Source of the DNA: Hahella sp. CCB-MM4 | GTDB lineage: Bacteria > Pseudomonadota > Gammaproteobacteria > Pseudomonadales > Oleiphilaceae | Reading direction: 5' to 3' | Assembly (NCBI RefSeq): GCF_002260525.1 | Contig: NZ_MRYI01000025.1 | Location: 1-64,000 of the forward strand | DNA length: 64,000 bases | Made by a program: the position numbers and the translations under genes | The notes under the pieces: model-generated | What the model was told of the DNA's origin: nothing | Database searches by the model: none | The model's input: only the letters and a program-made list of their open reading frames with translations | Part shown: one piece after another, positions 8,737 to 17,491 of the stretch | Layout of the letters: each line of letters opens with the position of its first letter | How positions within the stretch are numbered: the first letter of the stretch is position 1

Positions 8737-9396
8737 ATGAAATCTAAAATAGTCGCCCTGGTTGTGGTTGGTGCTTTGGCATCCGGTTGCCAGACCTATG
8801 ATCCCTATACCGGTGAGAAGAAGACCTCTAATGCGACGGCAGGAGCTGTTATTGGCGCTGTGAGCGGTGCTGTGATAGGAGCTGCAACTTCCAGTAAGAA
8901 AGACCGTGCCAAAGGTGCACTGATTGGAGCTACTGCCGGTGGCGCTATTGGTGGTGGTATCGGTTACTACATGGACAAGCAGGAAGCTGAACTGCGTCAT
9001 AAGCTGGAAGGAACCGGTGTTCGTGTTGTTCGTAACGGAAATGAAATTACCCTGGTCATGCCTGGTAATATCACGTTTGACACCGGTCGTTCAGAAGTTA
9101 AATCGGGCTTTTACCCGACCCTGGAATCAGTTGGTCTGGTGCTGAAAGAATTCGATAAAACGATTATTGAAGTGGCAGGGCATACCGACTCTACCGGTGG
9201 TGCCGACCTGAACCAGCGTCTGAGTGAGCAGCGTGCACAAAGCGTTGGCCAGTTCCTGGTGACTCAGGGAGTTGCTTCATCTCGTGTGCAAGCGGTCGGT
9301 TTTGGCCCCCGTTATCCGGTGGCGACCAACAAAACGGCAGAAGGCCGTGCAGCTAACCGTCGCGTTGAACTGAAATTGCTTCCTATGGAAGGCTGA
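8737..9396 (+). CDS. OmpA-family outer-membrane lipoprotein with glycine-zipper segment
   Basis: Begins with a lipoprotein signal ending L-A-S-G-C18. Gln at +2 predicts sorting to the outer membrane. Residues 33-75 are rich in G and A (AGAVIGAVSGAVIGA, GALIGATAGGAIGGGIGYYM), a glycine-zipper region. The C-terminal 110 residues form an OmpA peptidoglycan-binding domain, with NITFDTGRSEVK, VAGHTDSTGGADLNQRLSEQRA and GFGPRYPVATNKTAEGRAANRRVEL. The architecture is that of the YiaD type. It probably anchors the outer membrane to peptidoglycan. The Shine-Dalgarno sequence is CGGAG. It is convergent with the Dabb gene, sharing a bidirectional terminator. Confidence 0.9.
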   Translation: MKSKIVALVVVGALASGCQTYDPYTGEKKTSNATAGAVIGAVSGAVIGAATSSKKDRAKGALIGATAGGAIGGGIGYYMDKQEAELRHKLEGTGVRVVRNGNEITLVMPGNITFDTGRSEVKSGFYPTLESVGLVLKEFDKTIIEVAGHTDSTGGADLNQRLSEQRAQSVGQFLVTQGVASSRVQAVGFGPRYPVATNKTAEGRAANRRVELKLLPMEG

Positions 9397-9412
9397 TCAG
9401 TACAACCCTGAC

Positions 9413-9442
9413 AAAAAATGCCGCTGATCAGCGGCATTTTTT
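9413..9442. terminator. Bidirectional rho-independent terminator
   Basis: AAAAAATGCCGCTGATCAGC and its continuation form a perfect palindrome with a stem ATGCCGCT/AGCGGCAT flanked by A-run and T-run. It serves both the OmpA-like lipoprotein gene on the plus strand and the Dabb gene on the minus strand, which ends at its edge. Confidence 0.93.
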
Positions 9443-9742
9443 TTAGATTTCGTACTCCACTACTCTGCGTTCTCCGCGCAGGGCTCCCACAATCGGTTTT
9501 ACCTTTTCATGCTCGGGGTGGGTTTCATAGGCTTCCAGTGCTTCCTGGTTGGAAAAGTCGACCTGCATCACCACATCGGAGGCATCTTCTGACTGACTGG
9601 TATTGATACCAACGGTGATACTGATCATTCCGGGAATCTTATTGCGCATGGATTCCAGAGCCTGTTTGATCTGGGCTGCATCGCGGTGTTTTTCCTCTTC
9701 ACTCTGCGCTTTCAAGCGCCAAAGCACTACTCTTCTGATCAT
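9443..9742 (-). CDS. Dabb-family (stress-responsive A/B barrel) protein
   Basis: 99 residues with the pattern of a dimeric alpha+beta barrel: an opening strand MIRRVVLWRLK, a helix with MRNKIPGMISITVGIN, then VVMQVDFSNQEALEAYETHPEHEKV and a final strand VVEYEI. The motif A-Y-x-x-H-P-x-H is characteristic. These small proteins are often cofactor-free and their substrates are usually unknown. It is monocistronic or paired with the Rof-like gene 56 bp upstream on the same strand. Confidence 0.8.
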   Translation of the reverse strand: MIRRVVLWRLKAQSEEEKHRDAAQIKQALESMRNKIPGMISITVGINTSQSEDASDVVMQVDFSNQEALEAYETHPEHEKVKPIVGALRGERRVVEYEI

Positions 9743-9798
9743 GATATTCCACTTTCTTGGTAAAGGTTATTGTCCTTTAAAGGGATGAGTCCTGGCGA

Positions 9799-10062
9799 TC
9801 AATTGATATTTTGCCGCTGAAATCTGGCCATTGGCGCCAGCGGAGTGATCGCCTTGATCCTGTCCAAATGTATTTGCCTGGTACTGTCATCACACTTGTA
9901 CACAAGCCATTCCGTCTTGTCCGCCAGGGTTCTGGTGGTAACAGCCTGTCCTCTTATTCGCTGCTCGTCAATGGTTTCTATTGTTATGTCATAGTGGTAA
10001 AGACAGGCAATTTCCAGAAAATCGTGGCGGTCGCAGGTAATTGGTTTGTAGTCGCTTGTCAT
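9799..10062 (-). CDS. rof: Rof-like Rho-binding antiterminator
   Basis: 87 residues beginning MTSDYKPITCDRHDFLEIAC, closely resembling the start of E. coli Rof (YaeO), which binds Rho and inhibits transcription termination. The remaining beta-rich segment (ITIETIDEQRIRGQAVTTRT, EWLVYKCDDSTRQIHLDRIKAI) fits its Sm-like fold. It has a GGAG-containing Shine-Dalgarno sequence. It lies on the same strand just upstream of the Dabb gene. The assignment is from remembered similarity. Confidence 0.8.
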   Translation of the reverse strand: MTSDYKPITCDRHDFLEIACLYHYDITIETIDEQRIRGQAVTTRTLADKTEWLVYKCDDSTRQIHLDRIKAITPLAPMARFQRQNIN

Positions 10063-10211
10063 TTTCCAGTCTCCTGTTCCTTTCCGGGGGTGCCGTCAAA
10101 GTGTCAGGCCAATGCATCAGGTAAAAGTAAAGAATTTCCCTATCATACGCTGATTTAGCGGATTTCATATAGTCGTAAGCTTCCAGCCCGCAGGTTTTCA
10201 GCCCCATTGAT

Positions 10212-10277
10212 ACAGGTTCTGATTCCAGGTAACACAGGTTCTGATTCCAGGTAACACAGGTTTTGATTCCAGTTAAC
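10212..10277. repeat. Three tandem copies of a 22-bp unit
   Basis: The unit ACAGGTTCTGATTCCAGGTA plus AC is repeated exactly at 10212-10233 and 10234-10255, and with two changes at 10256-10277. It lies in the divergent gap between rof and the BASS transporter. Similar short tandem arrays occur in other leaders in this window. Confidence 0.95.
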
Positions 10278-10342
10278 AAAAGAAAGACAATGCATTTTCC
10301 ACTTTTGCTCAGCCAGACATAGGAATACGGGAAGCTTGATTC

Positions 10343-11236
10343 ATGACGGACAGTCTATTATTTCGCATTGGAGTGCCTTTAGGATTATTTATCATCATGT
10401 TTGGCCTGGGAGCGACCTTGAGTCGGGCGCAGCTCTATGTGGCCGTTAAAGATCGTGCGGCTATGGCGGCGGGTCTGCTCTCACAGGTGATTCTGTTACC
10501 ACTTATCGGAATCATTATTGCCTGGCTGGCGCCGGTGTCGGTAGAGTTCAAATACGGGATTCTGATACTGGCATGCTGTCCCGGGGGGACGACGTCCAAT
10601 ATCTTTACTTACCTGGCGCGGGGAAACCTTGCGCTGTCGGTCAGTCTGACCACCATCAGCAGTCTTCTGTCTTTATTAACTCTGCCGGTAACTCTTGCTC
10701 TCGGCGCTATGGTGCTGTCACAACAGGCTGCACCCGTTGATATCCCGCAGGGGTATATTATCAAGAGCCTGTTGGCGGTCACTGTTGTGCCGGTGTGTCT
10801 GGGAATGCTGATCAGATTCAAATGGCCCAACCTTGCCAATTGGCTGGAGTCGAGAATTACAGTGTTCAGCAGCCTGTTTCTTGCAGTGTTGGTAGCGGCG
10901 ATAGGAATTAAGGACTGGGAAGTGCTGTATGGCAACATGCCGACACTTGGGCCTTTTCTGATGCTACTCAGTGCATCGACAATGTTGCTGGGAACGGCGA
11001 TGGCCCGAATGGTCCGAGCCGGACGGGCTGATGCTGTGACCATTGGCCTGGAGGCGGGCATTCAGAATTCCGGTCTGGCCATTTTTATTGCTCTGTCGGT
11101 GATCGGCAATGAGCTGATGTCCATTCCCGCTGCTATCTATTCGGTTTCCATGTATATCTGCGCCGCTGTAATGATTTCCATCGGGCGGCGGCAATATCGC
11201 CGCGAATCAGGTATTCAGGTGGCTTCGTCCCGTTGA
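10343..11236 (+). CDS. Bile acid:sodium symporter (BASS) family transporter
   Basis: 297 residues with about nine hydrophobic segments and no signal peptide, as in the BASS family. The central motif ACCPGGTTSNIFTYLARGNLALS (residues 78-100) and the late EAGIQNSGLAI segment form the crossed discontinuous helices and sodium sites of this fold. Transport is probably Na+-coupled uptake of an organic acid. The substrate in bacteria is seldom a bile acid and cannot be read here. The 3' end overlaps the convergent DUF2878 gene by 22 bp. Confidence 0.88.
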   Translation: MTDSLLFRIGVPLGLFIIMFGLGATLSRAQLYVAVKDRAAMAAGLLSQVILLPLIGIIIAWLAPVSVEFKYGILILACCPGGTTSNIFTYLARGNLALSVSLTTISSLLSLLTLPVTLALGAMVLSQQAAPVDIPQGYIIKSLLAVTVVPVCLGMLIRFKWPNLANWLESRITVFSSLFLAVLVAAIGIKDWEVLYGNMPTLGPFLMLLSASTMLLGTAMARMVRAGRADAVTIGLEAGIQNSGLAIFIALSVIGNELMSIPAAIYSVSMYICAAVMISIGRRQYRRESGIQVASSR

Positions 11237-11766
11237 GCTTCGTCGGAAGTCCTGATACCGGATAACCAGGCCAGGGCTGGTATCAGGATTCCCCATACGG
11301 GCAGGTAAACCATCAATAGTGAGCCCCAGCCTACCGGGGCATCAAGAGCACCTAACAGATGAGCCGAATATAGTGAAATGGGGGCTCCCAGTATTCCGAA
11401 ACCTGCAGCAAGCAGGTAGCGGCCCTTTAACCATTTCATGCTGTGATTGAAGCTTAAGGAAAAACCTGCCCACAGACAGGCAATCCAAAGTGGTGGATAG
11501 CTGGCCGATGGCTGTAGCCGGTAATCAATTAAACCGGTTCCTATCCAGATGGGCTCTACTGCGAAGGCGATTAACAGGCCGATAAAGGCCATGCGCATGT
11601 CTGCCTGTATTTGTTTTCCAAATATGAAGCTCCAGGCCATCAGCGCCACAAGTGCGGTGGGAGAAGGCCAGTCCGCTTGATGAGCCGCACCCACAACAGA
11701 CGAGTACCAGAGGGCTGTCATCAGGGTAGCATTTCCAATCATATTGATTTTGGTCGTCGAAGACAT
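11215..11766 (-). CDS. DUF2878 inner-membrane protein
   Basis: 183 residues with five or six hydrophobic helices and short loops. The pattern I-G-N-A near the start, VEPIWIGTGLIDY in the middle and the paired P-W-x-x-x-L-W-A-G-F (PLWIACLWAGFSLSFNHSM) segment match the DUF2878 family, which is uncharacterised. It usually lies near hydrolase or lipid genes, though that is not clear here. It is convergent with and overlapping the BASS transporter gene. Confidence 0.75.
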   Translation of the reverse strand: MSSTTKINMIGNATLMTALWYSSVVGAAHQADWPSPTALVALMAWSFIFGKQIQADMRMAFIGLLIAFAVEPIWIGTGLIDYRLQPSASYPPLWIACLWAGFSLSFNHSMKWLKGRYLLAAGFGILGAPISLYSAHLLGALDAPVGWGSLLMVYLPVWGILIPALAWLSGIRTSDEAQRDEAT

Positions 11767-11914
11767 ATGGCGGATCTCGCTGAGTCATCAAATTTTGGCG
11801 GATGGGTTGGGACACCGCATTGCTGCGCTATGCTTAAATAACCTGAGGACATAGCCTTTGATTAGATTTTGACCCATGTCTGGTGTTTAAGTGGGTCATT
11901 TTAGGGGACGATGC

Positions 11915-13432
11915 ATGATGTTTGAAGCCGCGGAACTCGGACGTAAGCTTACCAAGGCGGAATACAGGGAATTGGAGCCGGTATTGAGGGAGCAGTTGCT
12001 GTTGACTCAATCAGCACTCCAGAAGGCCAACATTCCCTTGTATATTCTGCTCGAGGGGGCGGACAGTACATGTAAAGGGGAGGTGGTTAATCTGCTGAAC
12101 CAGTGGTTTGACACGCGTGGGTTGATTGTTAACGGGTTCGGTCCCAAAACCGACGAAGAAGCCAGGCGGCCTCGTTTTTGGCGGTATTGGCGTAACTTCC
12201 CCAGTCGGGGGCAGATTGGCGTGTTTTATGGCACTTGGTATACCGGAGAGCTGATTAAGCGGGCTACCGGGAAGCAGGAAAAGGATGAATTTGACAGCCA
12301 TATGCAGCGAATTGAACAAACAGAAACGCTGCTTTCCCTGGACGGGGCCCTGATACTGAAATTCTGGCTGCACACATCAGAAAGCGATCTCAAGAAAAAC
12401 CTCTGCAATGTTCTAAAGGCGGAAGGTAAAGGCTGGGTTGGCGCACCGGCTGACCAACACATCCTGAAGAACTATCGACGTTTTATCAAAGCGGCGGAAA
12501 GGGCTGTGAGGTTGTCCGATCAGGTAATGGCTCCCTGGTTCCTGATTGAGGCGGGCAATGACCGGTACCGCAATGCCACTCTGGTCAGAACGGTTATTGA
12601 AACTGTGCAGAAGCGTCTGGGAGATCTTAAAGAGACTCAGCAGAAGCATCGACGCAAAAGCGATAAATTGCTCGGAAATAAACTGCTTTTATCGGACGAT
12701 GCCACCATTAAAGTTCTGGATCAGGTGGATCTGACCTCAAGCCTGGAAAAGAAAGACTATGAAAAACGTCTTGAGGAGCTGCAATCTGAACTCAATCAGC
12801 TGAGTTGGAGAGCCTACCATCAGGGAATTAGCATGATTCTGGTATTTGAAGGCTGGGATGCGGCAGGAAAAGGAGGCGCCATCAGAAGAATTATGCAGGC
12901 GGTGGATGCCAGGATCGCACGGGTGATTTCCATCGCGGCTCCCACCGATGAAGAAAAATCCCACCATTATCTGTGGCGTTTTTGGCGTCATGTTCCCGTG
13001 GCAGGAAGACATACGATCTATGATCGAAGCTGGTATGGCCGGGTGCTGGTGGAAAGGGTGGAGGGATTTGCCAGTGAGTTGGAATGGCGCAGGGCCTACT
13101 CTGAAATCAATGATTTTGAGGAACAGATTGGCGCACGTGGCAATGTCTTATTGAAGTTCTGGCTGCATATTGATAAAGATGAACAGCTTGAGCGTTTTAA
13201 GGCGCGTGAGGATATCCCCTATAAAAACTATAAGATTACAGATGAAGACTGGCGTAACCGGGAGCGATGGCAGGATTACGAAAATGCGGTTCATGATATG
13301 GTTGTACGCACCAGCACGGACTTTGCCCCATGGACTCTGGTGGCCGCAAACAGTAAGCATTATGCCAGGATCCGGGTTTTGGAAACGGTCTGTGAAGGGT
13401 TAAAAAAAGCACTGGATAACGCAGAGGATTGA
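11915..13432 (+). CDS. pap: Polyphosphate:AMP phosphotransferase (two-domain PPK2)
   Basis: About 505 residues made of two PPK2 domains, the arrangement of Pap enzymes that convert AMP to ADP with polyphosphate. The C-terminal domain has an intact Walker A (FEGWDAAGKGGAIRRI) and the YDRSWYGRVLVERVEG segment. The N-terminal domain is degenerate at both sites (GADSTCKGE and GTWYTGELIKRATG), as is known for two-domain PPK2 proteins, where only one half is catalytic. I chose ATG 11915 over a GTG at 11891 because AGGGGA sits 7 bases before it and the protein then starts MMFEAAELGRKL. Pap helps recycle AMP during energy stress. Confidence 0.92.
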   Translation: MMFEAAELGRKLTKAEYRELEPVLREQLLLTQSALQKANIPLYILLEGADSTCKGEVVNLLNQWFDTRGLIVNGFGPKTDEEARRPRFWRYWRNFPSRGQIGVFYGTWYTGELIKRATGKQEKDEFDSHMQRIEQTETLLSLDGALILKFWLHTSESDLKKNLCNVLKAEGKGWVGAPADQHILKNYRRFIKAAERAVRLSDQVMAPWFLIEAGNDRYRNATLVRTVIETVQKRLGDLKETQQKHRRKSDKLLGNKLLLSDDATIKVLDQVDLTSSLEKKDYEKRLEELQSELNQLSWRAYHQGISMILVFEGWDAAGKGGAIRRIMQAVDARIARVISIAAPTDEEKSHHYLWRFWRHVPVAGRHTIYDRSWYGRVLVERVEGFASELEWRRAYSEINDFEEQIGARGNVLLKFWLHIDKDEQLERFKAREDIPYKNYKITDEDWRNRERWQDYENAVHDMVVRTSTDFAPWTLVAANSKHYARIRVLETVCEGLKKALDNAED

Positions 13433-13443
13433 AGGAGAAGTGC

Positions 13444-13833
13444 ATGATGGCTGTAACGTTGGAGAGAATCCGCCAACTGATCAATAAATTCAAGCGTCAA
13501 ACAAAGTACCATCTGGCTACTTTGCTGCTGTTGTTATGCTCATCGGTCGCCGTGATATCCAGGGCGGACTTTTATGGTCCCGTTGAAATATATTCCGATA
13601 AGGGGGAGCTGAATATTGAGGAGCGTGCGAACGTGGTCCAGGATCGGGTTGTGCTGACCTTGAAGAACCTGGAGGAATCTGACCTCCACTGCGAAGTTCA
13701 TTTTATGAATGGGCCTGAGTTGATTATCAAGCGAGTGGGCTTTGTGACTGCCGGTAAGGAAATTCTGTTTTATGCACCATTGCGGCGCACAATCGTTAAG
13801 ATTGTGGTTGATTATACTTGCAACGCGATTTGA
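13444..13833 (+). CDS. Exported or membrane-anchored hypothetical protein (129 aa)
   Basis: Not recognised. It has a basic N terminus, a hydrophobic segment (HLATLLLLLCSSVAVIS) and then ADFYGP, consistent with a signal peptide cut near residue 41 or an uncleaved anchor. The mature part is about 85 residues of likely beta-sandwich, with two cysteines (LHCEVHF and DYTCNAI) that could form a disulfide. ATG 13444 is chosen because the AAGGAGA Shine-Dalgarno sequence at 13433-13439 precedes it. It starts 11 bp after pap and is probably co-transcribed with it. Confidence 0.65.
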   Translation: MMAVTLERIRQLINKFKRQTKYHLATLLLLLCSSVAVISRADFYGPVEIYSDKGELNIEERANVVQDRVVLTLKNLEESDLHCEVHFMNGPELIIKRVGFVTAGKEILFYAPLRRTIVKIVVDYTCNAI

Positions 13834-13904
13834 TGAAATCCTGAAGCAGGAACGCGTATATCCCGGTCGGAATCTTTCATTCTGCTATTCACCAAGGGCT
13901 GAAA

Positions 13905-15398
13905 ATGATTAAAAAAGTGACTTTGGGGACGCTGCTATTAGCGTTACTGGTGTTGGCAATTATTGTATTGCGCACGTTTATGCTGACACCGGATTCGCTT
14001 CCTCTGATTGAGCCGGAGAATCTTGAGGTTGATTCTCAGGAAGCTGTCGGCCGGTTAAGCCAGGCGATACAGTTCAAAACCATTTCCCAGGTCCTGCCTG
14101 CCAAGGAGGGGAAGCCTGCCAAAACTCTGGTGGATGAGAATGTATTTACTTCGTTTCACCAATATCTTCTGCAGGCCTACCCCAAGCTTCATCAGCATCT
14201 GGACAGGCAGATTCTGCAAAAATTCAGCATGCTCTACACATGGCCTGGAACTGATACCAGCAAAGCGCCGATTGTATTGATGGCCCACCAGGATGTGGTG
14301 CCTTTTGCAATGACGAATCTTGATGTGTGGAAATTTCCTCCTTTCTCCGGCGCCATTGAAGAAGGGTATATCTGGGGTAGGGGAACCCTGGATGATAAGT
14401 CCTCCATGATGGCCATCATGGAGGCTGTTGAGAATCTCGTGAAGACTGGCTGGCAGCCTTCCCGCACCATTTATCTCGCCTTCGGTCATGATGAAGAAGT
14501 GGGCGGTACAGGCGCTGCTGCCATTGCTGCCTATTTTGAGAAGCAAGGTATCAAGCCGGGTATGGTGCTGGATGAAGGTGGTTTTGTCATGCGATCCGTT
14601 ATTCCCGGTGTCAGCCAGCCTGTAGGTTTGATCGGTATTGCTGAGAAGGGTTATCTCAGCGTTAAGCTGAAGGCTCTTGGACAGGGTGGGCACTCCTCGA
14701 TGCCACCACCGCATACCGCCGCCGGCATCATTGCCGCGGCAGTGGCCCGACTTGAGCAGAATCCGCCCGCAATGCGGCTAGATGGGGCGACCCGGGAACT
14801 TTTTGACGCAGTAAGTCCCTACATGTCATTCGGTAAACGGGCGGTGTTTGCCAACCTTTGGTTGTTCGAACCGGTGGTTTTATCCATTCTGGAGTCGAAG
14901 GAATCCTCCAATGCCACCGTGCGTACGACTCAGGCCGTAACAATGCTGAACAGCGGCCAGAAAGACAATGTACTGCCTTCATCTGCTTCAGCGGTGATCA
15001 ACTATCGACTTCTGCCGGAGGATTCTGTGGAAGTGGTGATGGAGCATATTCGTCAGATCGTTAATGATGATCGGATCAGCATTGAAGCATATCCCTATGC
15101 CAGTGAGGCCAGCAGGGTCTCCAGCACCGACAATCCACTTTTCCGTGCTCTGGTGGGAGTTAGTCTGGGCGTGTTCCGGGATCAGGAGGTGGTGATGGCC
15201 CCGTACCTGACGATTGGGGCGACCGATGCGAGGCACTACCAGCGCGTGTCCGACAACCAATATCGATTCCTGCCGATTCCCCTAACCGGAGAAGATCTGC
15301 CACGGATTCATGGGCCAAACGAAAGAATCGCCGTTGATGATTATCTGCGTATGATCCAATTCTATGTTGCATTCATACGGCAGTCGGGACGGGAGTAA
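13905..15398 (+). CDS. M20-family zinc carboxypeptidase, membrane-anchored (CPS1/PM20D1-like)
   Basis: 497 residues. One N-terminal hydrophobic helix (TLLLALLVLAIIVLRTFML) suggests a periplasmic enzyme tethered to the inner membrane. The M20 metal ligands are visible: MAHQDVVPF near residue 127, GRGTLDDKSSM with the bridging Asp, DEEVGGTGA with the catalytic Glu, and a late GATDARHYQ His. The long form with an anchor resembles yeast carboxypeptidase S and mammalian PM20D1. The substrate is probably an N-acyl amino acid or dipeptide. It lies 71 bp after the small exported protein. Confidence 0.88.
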   Translation: MIKKVTLGTLLLALLVLAIIVLRTFMLTPDSLPLIEPENLEVDSQEAVGRLSQAIQFKTISQVLPAKEGKPAKTLVDENVFTSFHQYLLQAYPKLHQHLDRQILQKFSMLYTWPGTDTSKAPIVLMAHQDVVPFAMTNLDVWKFPPFSGAIEEGYIWGRGTLDDKSSMMAIMEAVENLVKTGWQPSRTIYLAFGHDEEVGGTGAAAIAAYFEKQGIKPGMVLDEGGFVMRSVIPGVSQPVGLIGIAEKGYLSVKLKALGQGGHSSMPPPHTAAGIIAAAVARLEQNPPAMRLDGATRELFDAVSPYMSFGKRAVFANLWLFEPVVLSILESKESSNATVRTTQAVTMLNSGQKDNVLPSSASAVINYRLLPEDSVEVVMEHIRQIVNDDRISIEAYPYASEASRVSSTDNPLFRALVGVSLGVFRDQEVVMAPYLTIGATDARHYQRVSDNQYRFLPIPLTGEDLPRIHGPNERIAVDDYLRMIQFYVAFIRQSGRE

Positions 15399-15411
15399 GA
15401 AGAATAACGCT

Positions 15412-16842
15412 CTAGCGTTCCTGAATCTGATAGAGAGCCAGCTGGGCTTGCTGAGTGAAATGGCAGAAAGCTGAAAAGCGGTCCTCAAGATTCCTCAGGT
15501 ATTGTTCTCCACCATCCGCATAAATGATACCGATCACGCGCCTGGAGGCTACCAGACAGGCGTACATCGCAGGGACCTCGCCAATCCAGCGATCAAAATC
15601 CGGGCGTTTATAGAGGCGCCAGTTCTTGTCTTTGGGGTTATCTATCAATCCGTTGGGCGGACGCTTGGCGATGGCGCTGAGGTAATCATCATTACCCAGC
15701 GAGATGGTAAAGTTCTCCCGCCAGCTTTCCGCCTGGGGCCCTAATGCCAGCTTGGAAACATAGGTCGAATCGGTACCGGTCAGCGTCAATAGTGCCACTC
15801 TGGGCATACCTAATGCCCGGTGAATACCCTCGACAACGGTTTGCAGTATCAGGTTGAGATTCGGCTTCTCAACCAACAGGTCTGACAGATCCCGCAGAAC
15901 AGCCAGTTGTAATTCAGGGTTTGGTTCATAATGGTGCAGGTTGGTGGCCGAGGCCTTCATTCCAACACCAGGAATATGGGGAATGATCTTATCCAATCCA
16001 TAGTCCCGCACCAGTTTGGCTGTTTCCTCGGCGTTTTTTTCCAGTTTTGTGCCCAGATCCTGTTCAGTTATATCCAGGGTTAAGGCCAGATTCTTGCGAT
16101 AAGGAGCGACTTTTTGCCCTTGCCAACCTTGATCAGCCGCATCAACCAATCCAATAATCTGGCGGATGGCATGGACCAGGTCCGAGTCTGTCGATCGTCC
16201 TGATACTACTTCCTCCACCAACGATCCCAGTTTCCACTTTCGCACCAGCCCCTGTGTTATGAGGTTAAAGCGGATTCCCAGTATTTGATCCTGTGCTTGC
16301 ACGGGGGTGAGGCGATTTAACGCCTGATCGTAAGCTTCGGTTTGAGGGGCTCGCGAACACCAGAATGCCAATTCACCTATATGGCTGAGGAGGGCAGCAA
16401 TAAAGACTTCTTCGCGGCGTTTGGATTCTGGTTTTGTCAGCAGGTTTCTGGCCTGTACTGCAGCATGCATGGCTTTGGCCAGCGTCTTCAGCAGTCTTTC
16501 CCGGGGCGATTTTCCAAGCAGGTTTTCAATTAATAAAGAAGAAATGGCAATGCTTTTGATTGTTTCATATCCAATCAATGAAATAGCCCGGCTCACAGTA
16601 TTCACCTGCCGATGGGACAGGTTATAGAAAACGGTATTGGACAGCCGTATCACCTGGGATGTCAGGTCGGCATCTCGCAAAATGACTTCAGCCAACTCCT
16701 GGATGGAGCTGGTGGAACATTCTGTAAGCTCGTTGATTTCCCGCAGGGATTGAGCCAATACGGGTAACTCTATCTGGCTAAGGTAGCCGACCCAGTCTTT
16801 GGGATGACCCGGGTCGTGACCAGATGGGCCCATTCTTACCAT
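15412..16842 (-). CDS. HDOD-GAF signalling protein
   Basis: 476 residues. The N-terminal half is an HDOD domain, a metal-less relative of HD phosphohydrolases: LPVLAQSLREINELTE, ILRDADLTSQVIRLSNTVFY, VSRAISLIGYETIKSI. The C-terminal part (about 310-470) is a GAF-like sensor domain (LLVEKPNLNLILQTVVEGIHRALGMPRVALLTL). Such proteins take part in stress or nucleotide signalling, but the ligand and partner are unknown. The 3' end faces the M20 gene with a 13-bp gap. The start at 16842 has a poor Shine-Dalgarno sequence and Met4 is an alternative. Confidence 0.82.
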   Translation of the reverse strand: MVRMGPSGHDPGHPKDWVGYLSQIELPVLAQSLREINELTECSTSSIQELAEVILRDADLTSQVIRLSNTVFYNLSHRQVNTVSRAISLIGYETIKSIAISSLLIENLLGKSPRERLLKTLAKAMHAAVQARNLLTKPESKRREEVFIAALLSHIGELAFWCSRAPQTEAYDQALNRLTPVQAQDQILGIRFNLITQGLVRKWKLGSLVEEVVSGRSTDSDLVHAIRQIIGLVDAADQGWQGQKVAPYRKNLALTLDITEQDLGTKLEKNAEETAKLVRDYGLDKIIPHIPGVGMKASATNLHHYEPNPELQLAVLRDLSDLLVEKPNLNLILQTVVEGIHRALGMPRVALLTLTGTDSTYVSKLALGPQAESWRENFTISLGNDDYLSAIAKRPPNGLIDNPKDKNWRLYKRPDFDRWIGEVPAMYACLVASRRVIGIIYADGGEQYLRNLEDRFSAFCHFTQQAQLALYQIQER

Positions 16843-17491
16843 GTTAGCGCCGCCTGTATTACTGCCAGTGTGAAGGGGAGGTCACCCTGAAATCCGGATC
16901 ACAGGGTGGAAACCGGTTAAATTGGACACCCGTAATTATGGCAAAGATCCGGACAAACGATTAGTACAATTTTGTGATTGTCTGAAATGTCAGGTATGTA
17001 TAGGTAACTAACATTTGAATTCAAAATAATAGTCTATTGAACTGAAGCATTAAAACCCGTCTTTTTAGAAGTATCGGTTTCAAGCAGTGCTCAACCGAAT
17101 GCTTGAATACTTTCCCTGTTGGATAAAATCTGTCCATTCCACCTTGCAGATTAACTGGGATGTCGAGACAAAAAGCAAAAACATCTCTCTATATTCTTCT
17201 TTTTAATCAATGGGATATTTTTTATTAAAGATGATGTGCTCTTCCGTTGAAAGTTTACATCTGGGCTGAACGTTGAATGTCGAGCCCTTGCTTAAAGAGT
17301 CTGTGAGTAAAATATTTTCTCTTAATCAAGCACTTGCCATGCCTTATGGGTTTTGTCATTCTGTTATAGTTCAAAGTAAAAGTGACTGTTTAAAATAAAT
17401 CTCAGGTCGGAGAATCATGACCGCCTGAGACTTTGAGCAGGGTTTATTGAGAGTTTCATTTAAGAGGCTCGCCGTTGGAAGGAGGAAAGAT
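16843..17491. other. 649-bp divergent control region between HDOD-GAF and teaA
   Basis: No gene recognised on either strand. It is A/T-rich from about 16960 to 17400. CACCCTG at 16883-16889 and CAGGGTG at 16902-16908 form a 7-bp dyad close to the HDOD-GAF start. A leader hairpin lies at 17401-17429. The length suits a heavily regulated osmostress promoter for the tea operon, but no promoter could be assigned with confidence. Confidence 0.5.
17401..17429 (+). promoter_or_regulatory. Hairpin in the teaA leader
   Basis: CTCAGG at 17401-17406 pairs with CCTGAG at 17424-17429. An extra CGG/CCG pairing inside a one-base bulge leaves a 10-base loop. It lies 62 bp before the teaA start and has no T-run. 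It may affect message stability or translation. Confidence 0.4.

Noticed and set aside
10212-10277. CRISPR-like look of the 22-bp repeats
   Set aside because: The copies are directly abutting with no spacers and no cas genes are present, so it is a plain tandem repeat.
9989-10279. 96-codon minus-strand frame overlapping the rof start and the 22-bp repeats
   Set aside because: Its N-terminal part is only translated tandem repeat, and it overlaps a recognised Rof-like gene in another frame.
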